DNA of 56,002 nucleotides from CANHEE01 sp043777755 (GTDB lineage: Bacteria > Bacteroidota > Bacteroidia > Chitinophagales > Saprospiraceae): positions 1-56,002 of the forward strand of contig JAYWHK010000221.1 in the NCBI GenBank assembly GCA_043777755.1, written 5' to 3'. A program made the translations under genes and the position numbers. Below the pieces are notes generated by a model that did no database searches, was not told where the DNA came from, and saw only the letters and a program-made list of their open reading frames with translations. Below, one piece after another: positions 51,539-56,002 of this stretch (positions are counted from its first letter, which is position 1; each line of letters begins with the position of its first letter).

Positions 51539-51584
51539 CAATAAAATCAAAACATATTTTTAACAAAACAAAACTCAATCAAAA

Positions 51585-51998
51585 ATGCTTACTAAAAAAT
51601 ATTTAGACGATTTAACTTACAAAATTGTTGGTGCAGCAATAGAAGTTCATAAAGAACTCGGACCAGGACTACTTGAAAGTGTTTATCATAAATGCTTGAA
51701 AAGAGAGTTTGAGTTGCGAGGTATCAAAGCAATATCCGAATTAGGTGTTGCTATTCGCTATAAAGGAGAAGAAATTGATAGTGAACTTCGTTGTGATTTT
51801 TTAGTAGAAGATAGTATTGTTTTGGAGTTAAAAGCTGTTTCAACCATGCTTCCTGTTTTTGATGCACAAGTAATATCCTATATGAAATTATTAGAAAAAC
51901 CGAAAGGTGTTATGATAAATTTTCATGTAAATAACATCTACCATGAAGGACGAAAATCCTTTGTCAATGAATTATACAGGAATTTACCAGAGGAATAA
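51585..51998 (+). CDS. GxxExxY protein (putative PD-(D/E)XK nuclease-like)
   Basis: 137 residues. Family hallmark GPGLLESVY supplies G28-x-x-E31-x-x-Y34. Nuclease-like residues D71 (RCDFLV), E81-x-K83 (LELKAV) and Q95 (DAQVISYM) follow in the PD-(D/E)XK order. There is no signal. It lies between the adaptor and RND genes of an efflux operon, where it is out of place, and is flanked on both sides by a 74-bp inverted repeat. Such proteins occur in many copies in some genomes; their function is unknown. It has its own spacers (46 bases before, 28 after) to the repeats. Confidence 0.85.
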   Translation: MLTKKYLDDLTYKIVGAAIEVHKELGPGLLESVYHKCLKREFELRGIKAISELGVAIRYKGEEIDSELRCDFLVEDSIVLELKAVSTMLPVFDAQVISYMKLLEKPKGVMINFHVNNIYHEGRKSFVNELYRNLPEE

Positions 51999-52026
51999 TT
52001 TATTCTAATAAACACCTATTGTAATA

Positions 52027-52100
52027 AACCACCTAAGTCACAAAGAACACCTTAGTTTTTTACGCTTAGTACTTAGATGTCCTTTGTGACTTAGGTGGTT
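52027..52100 (+). repeat. Right inverted-repeat end of the GxxExxY cassette (74 bp, hairpin)
   Basis: 52027-52048 pairs with 52079-52100 with one mismatch. Reverse complement of the left end (51465-51538). It ends 14 bases before the RND ATG (52115), so it may replace the original ribosome-entry context of that gene. Confidence 0.85.
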
Positions 52101-52114
52101 CAATAAAAAAAGAA

Positions 52115-55100
52115 ATGCTCGACAAAATAAAAGAATTCAAACCATCGTCATGGTCAATAGACAATAAAATGGCGATTTACATCTTGACCATTATCATCAC
52201 AGCGGCAGGAATCATGAGCTACAACGGGTTGCCCAAAGAGCAATTTCCAGAAGTGGTTTTCCCGCAGATTTTGGTCAATACGATATATCCAGGCACATCG
52301 CCGAAGGATATGGAAGTCTTGGTGTCAAAGCACATCGAGAAACAAGTCAAAGGCATCACGGGCGTGAAAAAAGTAACGTCAAGTTCTATCCAAAATTTCT
52401 CCATGGTCAATATTGAGTTTGGAACAGATGTGGACGTTGCCGATGCCAAACAAAAGGTCAAAGATGCGGTGGACAAAGCCAAGTCTGACCTGCCAAACGA
52501 CCTTCCGAAAGACCCCGATGTGATGAGCATTGACATTTCGCAAGTGCCGATTATGAACATCAACATCGCAGGAGATTTTGAGTTGGACAGGCTGAAAAAA
52601 TATGCCGACGAACTCAAAGACAAGGTCGAAGGCATGAAAGAAATCACTCGTGTCGATTTGATTGGCGCACTCGACCGTGAAATCCAAATCAACGTGGATA
52701 TGTACAAGGCAGCCTTGGCAAATGTCACTATGGGCGACATCGAAATGGCGATCAAGTACGAAAACATGACGATTCCTGGCGGTCAGGTGGACATGGGCAA
52801 CATGAAACGTGCTTTGTCTATTTCGGGCGATTTCAAAAGCGTGGAACAAGTCGGAAACATCGTGATTCGTGGTGGAACAGGCGCAGTTACCTATTTGAAA
52901 GACATCGCAGAAGTCAAAGACGACTACAAAGAAAAAGAAAGTTTTGCCCGTATGAACGGTAAAAACGTAATCACTTTGAACGTCATCAAACGCTCGGGCG
53001 AAAACCTCATTATTGCTTCTGAAAAAATAAATGAAGCGATTGCGAGTATGAAGCAAACGACTTTTCCAAAGGATTTGCAAGTGGTTATCACTGGCGACCA
53101 AAGCTCAAAAACCCGTGTTACACTTCACGATTTGATAAATACTATCATCATTGGTTTTATCTTAGTGAGTTTGATTTTGATGTTTTTCATGGGAACAACC
53201 AATGCACTTTTCGTAGCGGCATCAGTGCCGATTTCGATGTGTATTGCGTTTTTGGTTATGCCAGGTATTGATTTTACACTGAATTTTGTGGTACTTTTTG
53301 GTTTCCTTTTGGCACTCGGAATTGTCGTTGATGATGCGATTGTGGTTATTGAAAACACGCACCGTATCAACCATGAAAACCCAAGTTTGGGCATTGTCAA
53401 ATCTGCCAAATTAGCGGCAGCCGAAGTTTTTGTTCCCGTTTTGGCAGGAACATTGACCACGCTCGCACCGTTTTTACCATTGGCATTTTGGCAAGGAATC
53501 ATTGGAAAGTTCATGCACTTCATGCCCATAACGCTCATTATTACGCTAACTGCTTCATTATTAGTAGCTTATATCATCAATCCTGTATTTGCGGTGGACT
53601 TCATGGACGACGTAAATCACGGTGACGGCAATGACGCTTCCGCTAAAAAATCAGCTTCTAAAATCAATCAAGGTTTTTGGGCGACGACCATAATAATGGG
53701 AGTGATTGCATTGTTGGGACATCTTGGCGGCAACCACTTTTTAGGAAACTTTGTGATTTTCGTTTATTTATTTTATTTACTAAATAAATTTGTATTGAAT
53801 GGTGTAATCAATCGTTTTCAAACCCGTACTTGGCCCGCAATTCAAAACGCTTACGCAAAACTTTTGACTTGGTGTTTGAATCGCCCGAGAGCGATTTTCT
53901 TCTCTGTTATTGGTTTATTGATTGGAACATTTATGTTAATGGGCGTGGCAGCACCGAAGGTAATTTTCTTCCCAAGTGCCGACCCGAACTTTGTTTATAC
54001 TTACATACAATTACCGATTGGAACGCACCAAAATTATACAGATTCGATTACAAAAATCGTTGAAAAACGCATCTCAGGAGTTATTAAAGAAAATAATCCT
54101 TTGGTAGAAAGTATGATTGCCAACGTTGCAGTAGGTGCAGGAGATCCACAAAATTTTGATATGTCGGTGGCTTCGCACAAAGGAAAAGTGACGGTTGCTT
54201 TTGTTCCTTTTGAAAAAAGACATGGCGTTTCGACCAAACCTTATTTGGGTCAAATCCGTGATGCGGTCAAAGATATTCCTGGCACTCAAATCGTAGTGGA
54301 GCAAGAAGGCGGCGGACCTCCTACGGGAAAACCAATTTCTTTGGAGATTTATGGCGATGATTTTGATGTTTTGGCAAAATCCTCACAAGACGTAATTCGT
54401 TACATCAACAATCAGAAAATTGACGGAATCGAAGAATTAAAATCGGATTTGGTTTTGAATAAACCCGAAGCGAGCATCAAAATCAATCGTGAACACGCTC
54501 AACGTGAAGGTATTTCGACAGGTCAAATCGGTGGTCAAATCAACACGGCTGTTTTTGGAAAAGAAATCAGTAAATTCCGTGATGCCGACGACGATTATCC
54601 AATTATGCTTCGTTACCGCAAAGACCAACGCAACAATTTGAACGTTTTATTGAATGCTCAAATCGCTTATCGTGACATGAATATGGGCGGAATGATGCGT
54701 TCTGTACCAATGTCTTCGGTGGCAAACGTAGAATTTGGCAACTCCGTAGGTGGCGTTAATCGTAAAAATCAAGAACGTGTTGTGACGGTAAGTTCCAATA
54801 TCTTGAGCGATTACAATCCTAACGAAGTCGTAGCGAAAGTACAAGCTGCACTCAAAGAATACAAAGTTCCAGAAGGCGTTCGCTTCAAATTCGGTGGCGA
54901 ACAAGAAGACCAAGCCGAAACAATGGGTTTCCTCGGAGGCGCAATGATGACTTCTATCTTATTGATTATCTTGATATTAGTAATTCAATTTAACTCGATA
55001 GCGAAGCCAATCATCATTTTGACAGAAATTATTTTCTCTGTCATTGGCGTATTGTTGGGCTTTATTATCTTTGGAATGGACATTTCAATTATCATGACGG

Positions 55101-55603
55101 GAATCGGCGTTATCGCTTTGGCAGGAATCGTGGTACGAAACGGAATCTTGCTTGTCGAATTTACCGACACCCTTTTAGAAGAAGGCAAACCACTCAAAGA
55201 AGCGATTATCGAAGCAGGACGTACCCGTATGACCCCTGTACTTTTGACCGCAACCGCAACGACGCTCGGACTCGTTCCGTTGGCAGTAGGTTTGAACATA
55301 GATTTTTACACGTTATTCAGTGAATTAAATCCACATATTTTCTTCGGTGGCGACCAAGTAGCCTTTTGGGGACCTTTGTCATGGACGATGATATTTGGCT
55401 TACAATTCGCCACTATATTGACGCTTTTGGTTTTACCAGCGATGTCTTTGATGACAATTCGCTCAAAACGCAGAGCCGAATCCCTTTTCAATTACTATGG
55501 TATTCCGAAAGGCTTTATGTATGTACCTTTCGTCATTTGGGGTGTAAGAATATGGCATTGGTTCAGTAAGGGGAAAGCGGATTTGAGTGGGATAGAGAGT
55601 TAG
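52115..55603 (+). CDS. RND efflux transporter (HAE1 family)
   Basis: 1162 residues, longer than the about 1040 of AcrB. Standard HAE1 features: FPEVVFPQILVNTIYPGTSP, GFLLALGIVVDDAIVVIEN (TM4, with the D-D pair of the proton path), GPLSWTMIFGLQFATILTL and two large periplasmic loops. Between the halves (about residues 500-570) is an extra hydrophilic stretch (HGDGNDASAKKSASK) and two more hydrophobic segments (FWATTIIMGVIALLGHLGG; FVIFVYLFYLLNKFVLN). It pumps out substrates with the adaptor and TolC encoded upstream; the substrate is unknown. Confidence 0.93.
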   Translation: MLDKIKEFKPSSWSIDNKMAIYILTIIITAAGIMSYNGLPKEQFPEVVFPQILVNTIYPGTSPKDMEVLVSKHIEKQVKGITGVKKVTSSSIQNFSMVNIEFGTDVDVADAKQKVKDAVDKAKSDLPNDLPKDPDVMSIDISQVPIMNINIAGDFELDRLKKYADELKDKVEGMKEITRVDLIGALDREIQINVDMYKAALANVTMGDIEMAIKYENMTIPGGQVDMGNMKRALSISGDFKSVEQVGNIVIRGGTGAVTYLKDIAEVKDDYKEKESFARMNGKNVITLNVIKRSGENLIIASEKINEAIASMKQTTFPKDLQVVITGDQSSKTRVTLHDLINTIIIGFILVSLILMFFMGTTNALFVAASVPISMCIAFLVMPGIDFTLNFVVLFGFLLALGIVVDDAIVVIENTHRINHENPSLGIVKSAKLAAAEVFVPVLAGTLTTLAPFLPLAFWQGIIGKFMHFMPITLIITLTASLLVAYIINPVFAVDFMDDVNHGDGNDASAKKSASKINQGFWATTIIMGVIALLGHLGGNHFLGNFVIFVYLFYLLNKFVLNGVINRFQTRTWPAIQNAYAKLLTWCLNRPRAIFFSVIGLLIGTFMLMGVAAPKVIFFPSADPNFVYTYIQLPIGTHQNYTDSITKIVEKRISGVIKENNPLVESMIANVAVGAGDPQNFDMSVASHKGKVTVAFVPFEKRHGVSTKPYLGQIRDAVKDIPGTQIVVEQEGGGPPTGKPISLEIYGDDFDVLAKSSQDVIRYINNQKIDGIEELKSDLVLNKPEASIKINREHAQREGISTGQIGGQINTAVFGKEISKFRDADDDYPIMLRYRKDQRNNLNVLLNAQIAYRDMNMGGMMRSVPMSSVANVEFGNSVGGVNRKNQERVVTVSSNILSDYNPNEVVAKVQAALKEYKVPEGVRFKFGGEQEDQAETMGFLGGAMMTSILLIILILVIQFNSIAKPIIILTEIIFSVIGVLLGFIIFGMDISIIMTGIGVIALAGIVVRNGILLVEFTDTLLEEGKPLKEAIIEAGRTRMTPVLLTATATTLGLVPLAVGLNIDFYTLFSELNPHIFFGGDQVAFWGPLSWTMIFGLQFATILTLLVLPAMSLMTIRSKRRAESLFNYYGIPKGFMYVPFVIWGVRIWHWFSKGKADLSGIES

Positions 55604-55666
55604 GAATCGAAAGTGGAAAATCGAAAGTTGCGTAACGTACTTTCGATTCTCGACTTTCTACTTTCG
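55604..55666. repeat. GAAAGT-rich imperfect inverted repeat
   Basis: CGAAAGTGGAAA then ATCGAAAGT on the left has the reverse complement with a seven-base insertion on the right (ACTTTCGATTCTCGACTTTC). Related in motif to the region at 22961-23010. Confidence 0.5.
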
Positions 55667-55698
55667 TAAAAAAATGGTTTTTCGTTTTGTTTTGATAT

Positions 55699-55732
55699 AG
55701 CCGCCTTGCAGTGATGTGAGGTGGCTTTTTTT
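55699..55732 (+). terminator. Terminator hairpin of the efflux operon
   Basis: AGCCGCCT (55699-55706) pairs with AGGTGGCT (55719-55726, one G-T), followed by a run of T's. Confidence 0.8.
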
Positions 55733-55806
55733 GTGGAAAATTATATTATAAAAATTTATGTTTTAAAAAAAAGATAAGTAAATGTAGTAATTGTTTGGAT
55801 TTTTTT

Positions 55807-55814
55807 TATCTTTG
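55807..55814 (+). promoter_or_regulatory. -7 element (TATCTTTG) of the methyltransferase gene
   Basis: TATCTTTG, 25 bases before the ATG. Nearest TTG is 13 bases upstream, shorter than the consensus. Confidence 0.45.
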
Positions 55815-55838
55815 CTACCTTAAGTAAAAAAATATCTT

Positions 55839-56002
55839 ATGTTAGAAAATTATTCTGTAATTGATATGTTTTGCGGAGTTGGTGGCTTGACACATGGCTT
55901 CGTGCAAGCAGGTTTTAATGTTGTGGCTGGTTATGACATTGATAAGTCATGCCAGTATGCTTTTGAAAAAAATAATAAAGGAGCTAAATATGTAACGAAT
56001 GA
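55839..56002 (+). CDS. DNA cytosine-5 methyltransferase, N-terminal part (truncated by the window end)
   Basis: First 54 codons only. The reading MLENYSVIDMFCGVGG and LTHGF contains motif I of C5 methyltransferases (usual form DLFCGxGG...GF), which binds S-adenosylmethionine, and YDID. It flips the target cytosine out and methylates C5. A partner endonuclease could lie just beyond the window, which would make this a type II restriction-modification system. Confidence 0.75.
   Translation, partial: MLENYSVIDMFCGVGGLTHGFVQAGFNVVAGYDIDKSCQYAFEKNNKGAKYVTN

Noticed and set aside
52379..53101. 240-residue reading frame antisense to the RND gene
   Set aside because: Shadow of the RND gene; no family signature and no promoter.
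1..56002. tRNA or rRNA genes
   Set aside because: I looked for the GTTCGA/TTCGAATC T-loop and clover-leaf arms in the gaps and found none; the spaces are too AT-rich.

Overview
The window is a 56 kb, AT-rich chromosomal segment of a member of the Bacteroidota. Support comes from several secreted proteins with C-terminal type IX secretion (T9SS) sorting domains, PorT-like and PorG-like (DUF6089) outer membrane proteins, SusC-style TonB receptors with N-terminal carboxypeptidase-like domains, menaquinone synthesis (menG), near absence of Shine-Dalgarno sequences, and many copies of the phylum's promoter signature (TTG, about 19 bases, TAnnTTTG) close to start codons. Order and genus cannot be fixed by reading alone. 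I see no rRNA, tRNA or CRISPR array.

Layout. 1-96 is the 3' end (domains V and VI) of a group II intron that lies mostly outside the window. 0.2-6 kb: a secreted DUF4331 protein, palindromic CCTCC repeats, a TPR protein, and a LytS/LytR-type two-component system on the minus strand. 5.9-6.15 kb is a complete small non-autonomous transposon (MITE) with IS66-like ends. 6.2-14.2 kb: an esterase lipoprotein, two DUF3500 proteins, a PD-(D/E)XK-like protein, and a HupE/UreJ-like membrane protein followed by a TonB-dependent receptor, perhaps a metal-related locus. 14.4-25.3 kb: a repeat/peptidoglycan-binding protein, signal peptidase I, an RluA-type pseudouridine synthase, a two-gene BcgI-like type IIB restriction-modification system, a TPR protein, threonine ammonia-lyase and a second TonB receptor. 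25.8-35 kb: T9SS cargo and machinery (PorG-like, menG-porT, OmpA/SPOR protein, DUF1684 lipid-like enzyme, a subtilase with an altered catalytic residue, a frameshifted T9SS cargo gene). 35-47 kb: gcvP, a lipoprotein, a RelE/ParE-type toxin-antitoxin pair, a very large SNF2 helicase with SWIM fingers, DUF3995, and two tandem PD-(D/E)XK-like paralogues. 46.6-55.6 kb: bestrophin, TetR and a TolC/adaptor/RND efflux operon. The end of the window holds the first 54 codons of a cytosine-5 DNA methyltransferase.

The most interesting element is a GxxExxY gene (51585-51998) sitting between the adaptor and RND genes of the efflux operon. It is bracketed by two 74-bp sequences that are reverse complements of one another (about 66 of 74 positions) and each of which folds into a hairpin, so the whole looks like a small mobile cassette carrying a putative PD-(D/E)XK protein. 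Other things worth a look: the IS66-like MITE with a perfect 8-bp target duplication, the three-copy PD-(D/E)XK family whose promoter and leader were duplicated with the gene, the BcgI-like system, a second inverted-repeat element flanked by 19-bp direct repeats, and a long structured leader or small RNA at 35.05-35.41 kb.
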